Shown in pieces: positions 27,320 to 36,334 of a stretch of DNA of 64,000 nucleotides. Source of the stretch: Pseudomonas syringae KCTC 12500 (GTDB lineage: Bacteria; Pseudomonadota; Gammaproteobacteria; Pseudomonadales; Pseudomonadaceae). Made by a program: the position numbers and the translations under genes. How positions within the stretch are numbered: the stretch's first letter is position 1; each line of letters starts with the position of its first letter. The notes below the pieces were generated by a model. The model was not told the origin of the DNA, did not search any database, and saw nothing but the letters and a program-made list of their open reading frames with translations. The stretch covers positions 1,077,501-1,141,500 of the forward strand of contig NZ_AYTM02000002.1 in assembly GCF_000507185.2 (NCBI RefSeq). The letters run 5' to 3'.

Positions 27320-28895
27320 GTCGACTGTTGCAATACGCCCTCGCTCGCCGTGGGAGGCCATCGACCTGGGCGTGCTGCTCGCCGGGCGGCACCGCGGTGT
27401 GCTGATGAGCAGTTGGGCAATCGTCACCCTGCCCTTTTTCTGTGTCCTCAGTGCACTATTCTGGGATTACCCCACGGCCGCCATCCTGCTGTTCTGGTGG
27501 CTCAAACCTGCGTTCGAGCGGTTGCCGCTGCTGATCCTTTCGCAGTCACTGTTCGGTGCCACGCCGACACTGCGACAGGCCCTCAAGGCCTGGCCGGCGA
27601 CCCTGAAGGAGCAACTGCTGCCCAGCCTCTTGTGGCGACGTCTTTCCCTGAGTCGCAGTTTTCAACTGCCGGTGCAGCAACTGGAGCATCTGGCAGGCAC
27701 CGAGCGCGCCCTGCGCATCAGCCTGCTCAGCCAGAAAGACCTGCGTGCCGCACAGCTGCTCACCATCGTTGGCGCACACCTGGAATACGCACTGTGGATA
27801 GGCCTGCTGGTCCTGCTCTACGCCCTGATACCGCAGCAGATCCAGATCGACTGGCACTGGATGAGTCTGCTCGACGTCGAAAACCAATGGCTGTGGATCG
27901 ACCACCTGACCAACCTCTTCTATGCCCTGGCGCTGATACTTTGGGAGCCTGTGTATGTCGCCTGCGGCTTCACGCTGTACTTGAATCGCCGCACGGTTCT
28001 TGAAGCCTGGGATATAGAACTGATCTTCCGGCGCCTGCGCCAGCGCCTGATCGGTACGGCCTATGCCGTGTTGATGGGCGTCGGGCTGATGCTTTCGGCA
28101 GCGCCAGCACCGGTCTGGGCCGATCAGCCAAGCTACAGCTGCCCGTTGCCGGAATCCGCCCCTGCGCAATCCGCTCCGTCCGTGGCGGCGCCCGACACGC
28201 CGCGCCTGACCCGCCAGCCCCTGACCAGCGAAGCGGCACGCAGCCAGATCCACAACGTTCTGCAACAGCCGCCCTTCCGCAACCCCCGAACCGAAACGGG
28301 CTGGCGCTTTCCTGAAAAACAGAAAGGCCAGTCTGCGGCGCGGGACACGCGTGATCAGGGCTGGCTGATGACCTGGCTCAACCGGCTTCTGCGCGCAGCG
28401 AGCGCCTTGGCCGGCCTGATTGAAGTACTGCTGTGGGCCGTGGTCATCGGGCTTGTGGGGCTGGTGATCTTTCGTTACCGGGACTGGTTCAGGACCTTCG
28501 TCGGCCGGAAGACCGGCAAGGCCAAAACCACCCGCCCGACACCCGAGCAGCTCTTTGGTCTGCAAGTGAATGCTGAAAACCTGCCCGACGATGTTGCCGG
28601 CCGGGCCGAGCAGCTCTGGAACAGCCAGCCTCGCGAAGCGCTGGGTCTGCTGTACCGCGCCTTGCTCAGCCGCTTGCTGAGCGACTATCGATTGCCCTTG
28701 AAAAATGCCGATACCGAAAGTCAGGTACTCGAACGTATCGCCGCGCTCAACCAGCCGCTGCTGAGTGAATTCAGCCGCGCGCTGACCGCACACTGGCAAA
28801 ACCTCGCCTACGGGCATCGCCTGCCACCGGCGCATGCCCGGCAGGAACTCTGCGATGGCTGGCGTCGCCTGTTCAACCAGGCAGCGCAGCCATGA
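27306..28895 (+). CDS. DUF4129 domain membrane protein
   Basis: A 529-residue membrane protein. The N-terminal half has hydrophobic helices (VLMSSWAIVTLPFFCVLSAL; LEYALWIGLLVLLYALIP; VLMGVGLMLSAAPAPVWA). A Pro-rich periplasmic-type linker (residues about 280-360), another helix (LIEVLLWAVVIGLVGLVIF) and the C-terminal DUF4129 region (about 430-525; AEQLWNSQPREALGLLYRAL) follow. DUF4129 resembles the C-terminal tail of transglutaminase-like TgpA proteins, but no transglutaminase triad is present. It starts inside the SpoIIM gene and overlaps the DUF4350 gene by ATGA. Confidence 0.85.
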   Translation: MRLTESTVAIRPRSPWEAIDLGVLLAGRHRGVLMSSWAIVTLPFFCVLSALFWDYPTAAILLFWWLKPAFERLPLLILSQSLFGATPTLRQALKAWPATLKEQLLPSLLWRRLSLSRSFQLPVQQLEHLAGTERALRISLLSQKDLRAAQLLTIVGAHLEYALWIGLLVLLYALIPQQIQIDWHWMSLLDVENQWLWIDHLTNLFYALALILWEPVYVACGFTLYLNRRTVLEAWDIELIFRRLRQRLIGTAYAVLMGVGLMLSAAPAPVWADQPSYSCPLPESAPAQSAPSVAAPDTPRLTRQPLTSEAARSQIHNVLQQPPFRNPRTETGWRFPEKQKGQSAARDTRDQGWLMTWLNRLLRAASALAGLIEVLLWAVVIGLVGLVIFRYRDWFRTFVGRKTGKAKTTRPTPEQLFGLQVNAENLPDDVAGRAEQLWNSQPREALGLLYRALLSRLLSDYRLPLKNADTESQVLERIAALNQPLLSEFSRALTAHWQNLAYGHRLPPAHARQELCDGWRRLFNQAAQP

Positions 28896-30109
28896 GCCGC
28901 CGCACCGGACTGCTGATCGGGCTGCTGGTCCTGTTGCTGCTGGCAAGTGGCGCGCTGTTTCTGAGCACTCAGCTCGAGCGCTACGAGAAAACGGTCGATC
29001 AGGGCCCCTCGCCAGAGGCGAAGGCCAATCCCTGGCTGGCGGCCGAACATTTTCTGCGTGGCCTCTCTGTCACAGTGAATACCGTCGATACGCTGGCCCA
29101 GCTTCCCGACCCGAGTCAGAGCACCCAGACCCTGCTGCTGCTCGATGACCGGGAAGACATGACGCCGGCGCAAACCCAAAAGCTGCTGAACTGGGCCGAA
29201 GCAGGCGGGCACCTGCTGTTCGTCGCCGAACAACTGTGGGACGAACAAAAAGGTCGCAGCGGCGATCTGCTGCTGGACAGTCTGCAGATTCATCAGTACC
29301 TCACCAAAGACATCAATGCCAAGGAACAGCAGCTGACCGACGCTCAGCCACCACTGCCCATCCCTTTGATGACGCCCGCACCCAAACACAAGAAGATGCC
29401 CTGGCCAGAGCTGACCCGCCTGTACCTGGAAAACGAGAGCGCCCCGGCCTACATGAGTTTCGATCCGGCGTTTCACCTCGAAGACCCGGAGGATCACGCC
29501 CAGTCCTGGGCCAACAGCGCCGATGCCACGCACCTGCTGCAGATAAGCCGGGGCACTGGGCTGATTACGGTTATCACGGACGCCAACCTGTGGAAAACCC
29601 GCTCGATCGGCCACTATGACAATGCCTGGCTGCTCTGGTATCTGACGCAGGACAGCCAAGTGACCCTGGTGCTGCAAACCGAACACGACAACCTGCTGAG
29701 CCTGTTGCTGCGCAACTATCCTCAGGCGCTGCTGACGCTGGCACTGCTGATCGGCCTGGGTCTGTGGCACATCGGTCTGCGCGAGGGCCCGCTGCGTCGA
29801 CCCGCGCCACTTGCACGCCGCCAACTGACCGAGCACCTGCGCGCCAGTGCCGAGTTCCTGCGCAAACACACAGGGCAGCAGACGCTGATCAAACGCCTGC
29901 AACAGGACATCCTGCGTCGCGCCCGCCGGTTGCATCCCGGTTTCGAGCGGCTGGTCGTTGCCGAACAATGGCAAGTGCTTGCACGCCTGACCCGTCAGCC
30001 CACCAGCGCCATCAGCGACGCGCTGCGCCCTCGCCCGCCGCAACGCCTGTCACACAGCGAATTCACCCGCCAGGTAGCCCACCTGCAAACAATCAGGAAT
30101 GCCCTATGA
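28892..30109 (+). CDS. DUF4350 domain membrane protein
   Basis: A 405-residue protein with an N-terminal signal-anchor (LLIGLLVLLLLASGALFLST) and a large soluble GATase-like DUF4350 region (residues about 35-230). That region contains LLLLDDREDMTPAQTQKLLNWAEAGG and GTGLITVITDANLWKTRSIG. A second hydrophobic helix at about 275-295 (YPQALLTLALLIGLGLWHIG) leads to a cytoplasmic helical C-terminus. This two-helix layout is usual for the family. It lies between DUF4129 and MoxR genes with ATGA overlaps on both sides. Function is unknown. Confidence 0.85.
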   Translation: MSRRTGLLIGLLVLLLLASGALFLSTQLERYEKTVDQGPSPEAKANPWLAAEHFLRGLSVTVNTVDTLAQLPDPSQSTQTLLLLDDREDMTPAQTQKLLNWAEAGGHLLFVAEQLWDEQKGRSGDLLLDSLQIHQYLTKDINAKEQQLTDAQPPLPIPLMTPAPKHKKMPWPELTRLYLENESAPAYMSFDPAFHLEDPEDHAQSWANSADATHLLQISRGTGLITVITDANLWKTRSIGHYDNAWLLWYLTQDSQVTLVLQTEHDNLLSLLLRNYPQALLTLALLIGLGLWHIGLREGPLRRPAPLARRQLTEHLRASAEFLRKHTGQQTLIKRLQQDILRRARRLHPGFERLVVAEQWQVLARLTRQPTSAISDALRPRPPQRLSHSEFTRQVAHLQTIRNAL

Positions 30110-31146
30110 GCGATCAAACACCCGCCCCATCAGGCAGCAGCACCGAGCCACTTGCCGAGCCCGCAGCCGAATCCTCCACTCAGTTGCAGCAGCGGCAGCG
30201 CGCCAGCCAGTTGGCTCAGGCGTTGCGCAATGAGCTGCAAAAGGCCGTGATTGGACAAAATGCGGTTATCGACGATGTGCTGACCGCGCTGATCGGTGGC
30301 GGGCATGTGTTGCTGGAAGGTGTTCCGGGACTTGGCAAGACCCTGCTGGTTCGGGCGCTGGCCAGTTGCATCGGCTGCGAATTCGCCCGCATCCAGTTTA
30401 CGCCGGACCTGATGCCCAGCGATGTCACCGGTCATGCGGTATACGACATGCAGACAGAGCAGTTCAAGCTGCGCAAGGGGCCGCTGTTCACCAACCTGCT
30501 GCTGGCCGACGAAATCAACAGGGCACCGGCCAAGACCCAGGGGGCTTTGCTCGAAGCGATGCAGGAGCGGCAAGTCACCCTTGAAGGGCGCGCCCTGCCG
30601 ATCCCGCAGCCGTTCATGGTGCTGGCGACCCAGAACCCCATCGAACAGGAGGGCACCTATCCATTGCCTGAAGCTGAACTGGATCGCTTCATGCTCAAAC
30701 TGCGCATGGATTATCCCGAAGCGCAGGAAGAGCTGAACATGGTACGTCAGGTCACCCGCTCGTCCCGGGCTGACATGCTGGATGTGCGACCGCTCAGGGT
30801 CATCATGCAGGCCCGCGAGGTTCAGGCGCTGCAACGCATTGCCAGCGAACTGCCCATCGATGAGCAAGTGCTGGACTACGCCGTGCGACTGGCACGCAGC
30901 ACGCGCACCTGGCCAGGTCTGAGTCAGGGCGCAGGCCCTCGCGCTTCGATTGCGCTGGTGCGTGGTGGGCGGGCCCGAGCCGTGTTGCGTGGCGGCGAGT
31001 TCGTGACCCCGGACGACATCAAGGGCTGTGCACTGGCAGTGCTGCGACACCGGGTCAGGCTGTCGCCTGAGCTGGACATCGAAGGGCTGTCGGTGGATCA
31101 GGTGCTGAGGCAGATCCTCGACCAGGTCTCGGCACCGCGCCTGTGA
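30106..31146 (+). CDS. MoxR-family AAA+ ATPase
   Basis: A 346-residue cytoplasmic AAA+ ATPase of the MoxR family, chaperone-like and thought to work with a von Willebrand factor A-type partner. Walker A GVPGLGKT is at residues 72-79, Walker B is LLADEINRAPAKTQGALLEA, and sensor 1 lies in MVLATQNPIEQEGTYPLPEA. The C-terminal AAA lid ends in SVDQVLRQILDQVSA. The start ATG at 30106 overlaps the DUF4350 stop (ATGA); the longer frame upstream is the DUF4350 gene read in another frame. The next gene, encoding its DUF58 partner, starts at GTG overlapping this stop. Confidence 0.93.
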   Translation: MSDQTPAPSGSSTEPLAEPAAESSTQLQQRQRASQLAQALRNELQKAVIGQNAVIDDVLTALIGGGHVLLEGVPGLGKTLLVRALASCIGCEFARIQFTPDLMPSDVTGHAVYDMQTEQFKLRKGPLFTNLLLADEINRAPAKTQGALLEAMQERQVTLEGRALPIPQPFMVLATQNPIEQEGTYPLPEAELDRFMLKLRMDYPEAQEELNMVRQVTRSSRADMLDVRPLRVIMQAREVQALQRIASELPIDEQVLDYAVRLARSTRTWPGLSQGAGPRASIALVRGGRARAVLRGGEFVTPDDIKGCALAVLRHRVRLSPELDIEGLSVDQVLRQILDQVSAPRL

Positions 31147-32486
31147 AACAGGTCCTCAAGCCGTCGATAACGCTGCTGCGCTGGCTCGGCGGACTGATGG
31201 GCGTGGCCTTGCTGCTCGGAACGTTTCATGCGCTGGGCATCGAGTATCCGGCAAAAATCGACGACCTTTACTGGGGGGCATTGCTGGCCCTCGTCGTCGT
31301 GAGCGTGCTTGATGCAATCTGGCTGCTCAGAAGCCCCTCGCCACGCGTGCAGCGCGAGCTGGCGGGCAGTCTGACGCTGGACCGCTGGAACGAAGTCCGG
31401 CTCGACGTCCAGCACGACAATCGCAGACCCGTGATCGTGCGGCTATTCGATCATGTGCCGCACGGGCTGGAACACGAAAACCTGCCTCAGTCCCTCACCC
31501 TGGCCGCACGCGGTAAAGGCAGCATCGGCTATCGCCTGCGCCCGTCAAGCCGGGGTCACTTTACGTTTGAGCAGTGCGAAATCAGCCTGCCGGGAACGTT
31601 GCGCCTGTGGACGACACGACGCTACCTGGCAGTGCCCGGCACCACGCGGGTCTATCCGGATTTCGCCCGCCTCTGCGGCGGTCAATTGATGGCGGTGGAT
31701 AACTGGCTGAGCCAATTGGGCATACGCCAGCTACAACGCCGCGGGCTGGGCATGGAATTCAACCAGTTGCGTGAGTTTCGCGAGGGCGACAGCCTGCGCC
31801 AGATCGACTGGAAAGCCACCGCCCGCCAGCGAGCGCCCATCGCACGGGAATACCAGGACGAGCGGGATCAGCAAATCGTTTTCATGCTCGATTGCGGACG
31901 TCGGATGCGCAGTCAGGACGGCGACCTGTCTCACTTCGATCACGCCCTCAACGCTTGCCTGCTATTGAGTTACGTCGCGCTGCGTCAGGGTGATTCTGTC
32001 GGTATTGCGACCTTTGCCGGCGAGCAGGATCGTTATCTGGCGCCGGTGAAGGGGCCTGGGCAGTTGAATCGGGTGCTCAACACAGTCTATGACCTGCAGA
32101 CCACCCGGCGCCCCGCTGACTACAGCGCCGCCGTGCGCCATCTGATGGTTCGTCATAAAAGACGTTCACTGGTGGTGTTGATGACCAACTTGCGCGATGA
32201 AGACGATGAGGAACTGCTGGCCGCTGCCAGGCAGCTCGGCAAACAGCATCGGGTACTGATCGCCAGTCTGCGCGAAGAAGTCCTCGACGGCCTGCGCCAC
32301 TCGCCGGTACACACCTACGATGAAGCACTGAGTTATTGCGGGACGATCGACTTCCTCAATGCCCGCGCTTCGCTGCACGATCGTTTGAGCGCGCAAGGCA
32401 TCGTGATCATGGATGCGCGGCCAGGAGAACTGGGCCCACAGCTGGTCAACCGTTACATGAGCTGGAAAAAGGCAGGTACGTTATGA
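31143..32486 (+). CDS. DUF58 domain protein (vWA-like), MoxR partner
   Basis: A 447-residue protein with two N-terminal helices (LGGLMGVALLLGTFHALGIE; WGALLALVVVSVLDAIWLL), an immunoglobulin-like region, then the DUF58 domain around residues 200-300, with GDSLRQIDWKATARQRAPIA as the hallmark. A vWA-like segment (QQIVFMLDCGRRMRSQDG) carries a reduced MIDAS-like motif. It starts with GTG at 31143 overlapping the MoxR stop by 4 bases. It is the last recognised gene of the six-gene operon. Confidence 0.92.
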   Translation: MKQVLKPSITLLRWLGGLMGVALLLGTFHALGIEYPAKIDDLYWGALLALVVVSVLDAIWLLRSPSPRVQRELAGSLTLDRWNEVRLDVQHDNRRPVIVRLFDHVPHGLEHENLPQSLTLAARGKGSIGYRLRPSSRGHFTFEQCEISLPGTLRLWTTRRYLAVPGTTRVYPDFARLCGGQLMAVDNWLSQLGIRQLQRRGLGMEFNQLREFREGDSLRQIDWKATARQRAPIAREYQDERDQQIVFMLDCGRRMRSQDGDLSHFDHALNACLLLSYVALRQGDSVGIATFAGEQDRYLAPVKGPGQLNRVLNTVYDLQTTRRPADYSAAVRHLMVRHKRRSLVVLMTNLRDEDDEELLAAARQLGKQHRVLIASLREEVLDGLRHSPVHTYDEALSYCGTIDFLNARASLHDRLSAQGIVIMDARPGELGPQLVNRYMSWKKAGTL

Positions 32487-32533
32487 ACGACGCCCTGCCC
32501 GTCAGGCAGCAGCCTCAGGCAGAGGCTTCGTAG
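32483..32533 (+). CDS. Possible 16-codon ORF ending the MoxR operon
   Basis: ATG at 32483 overlaps the DUF58 stop (ATGA) in the same style as the other junctions of the operon, and encodes MNDALPVRQQPQAEAS before TAG. Its end overlaps the convergent PilZ gene by 19 bases. It may be the remnant of a seventh operon gene or chance. Confidence 0.2.
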   Translation: MNDALPVRQQPQAEAS

Positions 32534-32874
32534 GAGGGGTAAAAACAGAAGTACTGTCGCAACAGCTGCACGAACTCCAGATACTCTGTCGAGACCTGAC
32601 ACAATTCAAAACCGGAGTCATAGCTGCCTGGTGTCTCGTCTTCGTGACACCAGAGGCACCTGGCACTCACATCGATGGGCTGTCCGACGTTGCCATTCGG
32701 TAGTTTCAGGCACAGATCGAATCTCGCGCCCACCAGCACCGGCAGACTGCTGATAAGCATCAGCCCCTCACCGGACACATTCCCCAGACACCCCACCAGC
32801 TTGCCGGTATGACGATTGAAAACCTGCAAATAATCCTGCAGTTGATGACGTTCGATTTTCCGCTCTTTATACAT
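32515..32874 (-). CDS. PilZ-domain protein
   Basis: A 119-residue single-domain PilZ protein, a c-di-GMP receptor type. The RxxxR-like element is MYKERKIERHQL (residues 1-12) and the second motif is GNVSGEGLML (D/NxSxxG). The rest forms the beta barrel (ARFDLCLKLPNGNVGQPI, ARCLWCHEDETPG) and a helical tail. The ATG at 32874 is preferred over a longer frame because it places the RxxxR motif at the N-terminus, as usual. c-di-GMP binding is inferred from the motifs only. Its 3' end overlaps the short ORF after the DUF58 gene. Confidence 0.85.
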   Translation of the reverse strand: MYKERKIERHQLQDYLQVFNRHTGKLVGCLGNVSGEGLMLISSLPVLVGARFDLCLKLPNGNVGQPIDVSARCLWCHEDETPGSYDSGFELCQVSTEYLEFVQLLRQYFCFYPSYEASA

Positions 32875-33077
32875 GGCAGGCTGCCTTCCGAGACCGATGC
32901 TGCGACAAGGCGGCACCGTGTGTTCGTTGCGGACTTCTAATGCGCTGCACGACAAAGGCTATCCAGGAAACAGTCTCGACCCGGAGCCCAGCAGCTCGTC
33001 CGCTTTGTGACCTCAGCCTAGCTCACAATTATTCAAAATCCACCCGAACACAGCACCTTCCATTCAAACGAGGGTAA

Positions 33078-33473
33078 TTATTTCGATACAGGAGCGTTTC
33101 GAACAGGTACAGGTATGGGTCTGGCAGGTTGAGCCCTGGGGTAAAGACCTGTTTGTGCCAGCGTGTCGAGTCTGGCGCGTGCACGGAAGGCGTATTCACT
33201 TTCTGGATACTGCGCCATCAGGAATTGATAGGTCTGTGCCGCATCGACATACAATTTCTGCCGTTCCAGGCACTGGCCGCGCAACATCGACACTTCCGGC
33301 TGGACATAACGGCGCGAGCGGCTCTGGCGTTCGACCTTGGAGAGATCGAGCATCACCCGATCACAGTCACCTTCCTGATAGGCACGGTAAGCGTGATCAA
33401 GGTTGGAATTCATCGCCCAGCGGGTGCAACCGCTGAGCGCAGTCAGTAATACAACAATCGTTACAATACGCAT
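33078..33473 (-). CDS. Small TPR-like lipoprotein
   Basis: A 131-residue predicted lipoprotein: signal MRIVTIVVLLTALSGC with lipobox LSGC, then a helical-repeat segment (DHAYRAYQEGDCDRVMLDLS; LYVDAAQTYQFLMAQYPESE; AFRARARLDTL) typical of TPR or BamD-like repeats. The start is ATG 33473 with AGGAGAG 3-9 bases upstream; the longer frame adds a non-coding leader. A Pro-rich tail ends the protein. It lies divergent from pyruvate kinase. Likely envelope-associated, role unknown. Confidence 0.8.
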   Translation of the reverse strand: MRIVTIVVLLTALSGCTRWAMNSNLDHAYRAYQEGDCDRVMLDLSKVERQSRSRRYVQPEVSMLRGQCLERQKLYVDAAQTYQFLMAQYPESEYAFRARARLDTLAQTGLYPRAQPARPIPVPVRNAPVSK

Positions 33474-33649
33474 GGGACTCTCCTGTTCTCTGCCCTGTAT
33501 CGGCGTCACGGCCTGTTTCTTCAGGCCAATAGAGCGCCGGTTGTCAGCCGATTGCCCTCCCTGACCCTGACACGGTAGTGCAAAGGAACAATGACTAAAG
33601 ACCCAGACAGGAGTAGCCTCTCGCTGCGCTTCAATTAAGGAGTTTGTGC

Positions 33650-35101
33650 ATGACCGTTCGCCGCACCAAAATCGTCGCCACACTTGGCCCTGCCAGCAAT
33701 TCGCCGGAAGTCATCGAACAACTGATCCTTTCGGGTCTGGACGTTGCTCGTCTGAACTTCTCCCACGGTACTCCAGACGAGCACAAGGCTCGCGCCAGGC
33801 TGATCCGCGAAATCGCCGCCAGACACGGGCGCTTCGTCGCTCTGCTGGGCGACCTGCAGGGTCCGAAGATCCGTATCGCAAAGTTCACCGACAAGCGAAT
33901 AGAGCTGAAGGTCGGTGACAAGTTCACCTTCTCCACCGCTCATCCGCTGACCAGTGGCAACCAACAGATCGTGGGTATCGACTACCCGGATCTGGTCAAG
34001 GATTGCGGCGTAGGCGACGAGTTGCTGCTCGACGATGGTCGCGTGGTCATGCGCGTCGACACCCAGACCGCTAACGAACTGCACTGCACCGTGCTGATCG
34101 GCGGCCCGCTGTCCGACCACAAAGGCATCAACCGTCGTGGTGGTGGCCTGACGGCGCCGGCACTGACCGAAAAAGACAAGCAGGACATCAAGCTCGCTGC
34201 CGAGATGGACCTCGACTACCTGGCCGTTTCCTTCCCGCGCGACGCCGCCGACATGGAATACGCTCGCCAGTTGCGCGACGAATCCGGTGGTACGGCCTGG
34301 CTGGTGGCCAAGATCGAACGCGCCGAAGCCGTTGCCAACGACGAAGTGCTGGATGAGCTGATCCGCGCCAGTGACGCGGTCATGGTCGCTCGTGGTGACC
34401 TGGGCGTTGAAATCGGTGATGCCGAACTGGTCGGCGTACAGAAACGCATCATCCTGCACGCTCGTCGCCACAACAAGGCAGTGATCGTTGCCACGCAGAT
34501 GATGGAGTCGATGATCTCCAGCCCCATGCCGACGCGTGCCGAAGTGTCCGACGTGGCCAACGCCGTGCTCGACTACACCGACGCCGTGATGCTGTCGGCC
34601 GAAAGTGCTGCAGGCTCCTACCCGATCGAAGCGGTTCAGGCCATGGCCCGTATCTGCATCGGTGCTGAAAAGCACCCGACCGGCAAGACTTCCAGCCACC
34701 GTATCGGTCACTCCTTCACCCGTTGCGATGAAAGCATCGCGCTGGCGGCCATGTACACCGCCAACCACTTCCCGGGTGTGAAGGCGATCATCGCACTGAC
34801 CGAAAGCGGCTACACCCCGCTGATCATGTCGCGCATTCGCTCCTCGGTGCCGATCTACGCGTTCTCTCCGCACCGTGGTACTCAGGCGCGTGCAGCGATG
34901 TTCCGTGGTGTCTACACCGTGCCATTCGACCCGGCAGCCCTGCCGCCAGGTCAGGTCAGCCAGGCCGCAGTCGACGAACTGCTCAAGCGTGGTCTGGTCG
35001 AGCAAGGTGACTGGGTCATCCTCACCAAGGGCGACAGCTACCACACCATCGGCGGCACCAACGGCATGAAGATTCTGCACGTTGGCGACCCATTGGTCTG
35101 A
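33650..35101 (+). CDS. pyk: Pyruvate kinase
   Basis: A 483-residue glycolytic enzyme converting phosphoenolpyruvate and ADP to pyruvate and ATP. The start MTVRRTKIVATLGPASNSPE is typical, and AAGGAG stands 8 bases upstream of ATG 33650. Active-site landmarks are RLNFSHGTPDEHKARARLIR, LLGDLQGPKIRIAKF, the catalytic Lys in WLVAKIERAEAVANDEVL, and VARGDLGVEIGDAELVGVQK. The loop VIVATQMMESMISSPMPTRAE and the C-terminal allosteric domain (about 350-480) follow. The position beside ferredoxin reductase and fumarase resembles the pykA region of P. aeruginosa. Confidence 0.96.
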   Translation: MTVRRTKIVATLGPASNSPEVIEQLILSGLDVARLNFSHGTPDEHKARARLIREIAARHGRFVALLGDLQGPKIRIAKFTDKRIELKVGDKFTFSTAHPLTSGNQQIVGIDYPDLVKDCGVGDELLLDDGRVVMRVDTQTANELHCTVLIGGPLSDHKGINRRGGGLTAPALTEKDKQDIKLAAEMDLDYLAVSFPRDAADMEYARQLRDESGGTAWLVAKIERAEAVANDEVLDELIRASDAVMVARGDLGVEIGDAELVGVQKRIILHARRHNKAVIVATQMMESMISSPMPTRAEVSDVANAVLDYTDAVMLSAESAAGSYPIEAVQAMARICIGAEKHPTGKTSSHRIGHSFTRCDESIALAAMYTANHFPGVKAIIALTESGYTPLIMSRIRSSVPIYAFSPHRGTQARAAMFRGVYTVPFDPAALPPGQVSQAAVDELLKRGLVEQGDWVILTKGDSYHTIGGTNGMKILHVGDPLV

Positions 35102-35120
35102 TCGCAGCACACGGCAAGCC

Positions 35121-35152
35121 AAGGCCCCGTCTCGCAAGAGTCGGGGCCTTTT
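35121..35152 (+). terminator. pyk terminator
   Basis: AAGGCCCCG (35121-35129) pairs with CGGGGCCTT (35142-35150) across a 12-base loop and is followed by TTG; 19 bases after the pyk stop. Confidence 0.85.
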
Positions 35153-35216
35153 GCGTTGGGTCAGCCCTGCGAATCATGTGATTATCGTGCCGAAGAACGA
35201 GAGCTGTAACTCACTC

Positions 35217-36155
35217 TTAATCCCGCGCCACAAACACATCCGCCAGCAACTGATTACGCGGCAGCCCCGCCAGATAAAGGCGCTTGGCAAACATCTCCAC
35301 GCTGTCGGCACTGCCGCACACCAGCGCCATCGCGTGCCGCGACAACAGGCGCAGTTCAGCCAGGGTTGCCTGTAGCGTCTGCGGGGTAACCAACTGAACA
35401 TGCACTTGGGGATAACGCTCAGCCAGGGCGCGCAGTTCATCGGCCAGGTAGTGCTCCTGGCTGTCGCGGGCCAGATGAATCACGCGTATGGCGCCCTGAT
35501 GGTCCTGGCGCAGCGCCTCGCGCAGCACACCCCACAACGGCCCGAGCCCGGTGCCGGCGGCCAGCAGCAACAAGGGTTTTTCCTGCCAGTCCGGGTCGTA
35601 ACGCAGCGCCCCGCCACGCAACTCGCCGAGCCTCAGGGCGTCGCCGACCTGCAACTGGCGGGCAACGTCACGGAAGGCCCCAGGCTGCAGGCAGTCGATG
35701 TGAAACTCCAGAAACGCATCCTCACCGGGAAGGCTCGCCAGCGAGTAAGGCCGCGCAACACCGCTGCCAGTCCACAACACCTGGTGCTGCCCGGCGCTGT
35801 AGCGCAGCGGTCGCGCTGGCTCCAGACGCAAACGCAGCACCGATGCAGAGAGCCAGTCGCAGCCTGCCACCGTGGCAGGCAGGCCATCACGCTGCGGGTC
35901 AAACACCTCGACAGCCAGATCCCCCGTCACTCGGCACTGACAGGCAAGCCGCCAACCCTGCTGGCGCTTTTCGGCAGGCAGCGCGTCGGGCAAAGCGTCT
36001 TCAGGCTCGCCCTTTACGACGCGCACCAGACACGCATGGCAACTGCCGGCACGACAGCTATAAGGGACCGGAATACCGGCATGGTTCAGGGCGTCGAGCA
36101 GATTGCTGGCCGATGCCACCGACCAGCTAAGCTCACCCACATGCAATTGAGGCAT
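35217..36155 (-). CDS. 2Fe-2S ferredoxin-NAD(P)H reductase fusion
   Basis: A 312-residue electron-transfer protein. An N-terminal plant-type 2Fe-2S ferredoxin domain (residues 1-85) shows CRAGSCHACLVRVVKGE with the fourth Cys in LACQCRV. An FNR-like FAD/NAD(P)H domain follows: the FAD motif is GVARPYSLASLPGEDAF, with RPYS binding flavin, and the NAD(P)-binding part starts at LLLLAAGTGLGPLWGVLREA. Oxygenase reductase components share this layout, but no oxygenase is adjacent. ATG at 36155 (MPQLHVGELSW) is chosen because upstream sequence lies in the promoter region of the divergent fumarase gene. Electron acceptor unknown. Confidence 0.88.
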   Translation of the reverse strand: MPQLHVGELSWSVASASNLLDALNHAGIPVPYSCRAGSCHACLVRVVKGEPEDALPDALPAEKRQQGWRLACQCRVTGDLAVEVFDPQRDGLPATVAGCDWLSASVLRLRLEPARPLRYSAGQHQVLWTGSGVARPYSLASLPGEDAFLEFHIDCLQPGAFRDVARQLQVGDALRLGELRGGALRYDPDWQEKPLLLLAAGTGLGPLWGVLREALRQDHQGAIRVIHLARDSQEHYLADELRALAERYPQVHVQLVTPQTLQATLAELRLLSRHAMALVCGSADSVEMFAKRLYLAGLPRNQLLADVFVARD

Positions 36156-36334
36156 CAAGACGGCCTGTGCAGAAAATAACGGCGATTGTACAGACTGGCC
36201 TGTCGGGCGGGTTATACTGCCGCGCCTTTTTGCGCCCGCTATCGCCACCCTGACAGCTCTGGTTCAAGCCGCAGTTCCAGACTGCCGCCGATAGCGTAAT
36301 TGAATGTTCCCGTCCTTACAGAGGAGCGCGCCGC

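Noticed and set aside
27546..30043. Long reverse-strand frames (466 and 411 codons) over the DUF4129 and DUF4350 genes
   Set aside because: Gln-rich shadow frames opposite recognised operon genes; the forward genes have overlaps and family motifs.
33635..35137. 500-codon reverse-strand open frame over pyk
   Set aside because: It lies opposite a well-supported pyruvate kinase, has Asp/His/Gly-biased composition typical of the shadow of a high-GC gene, and no domain.
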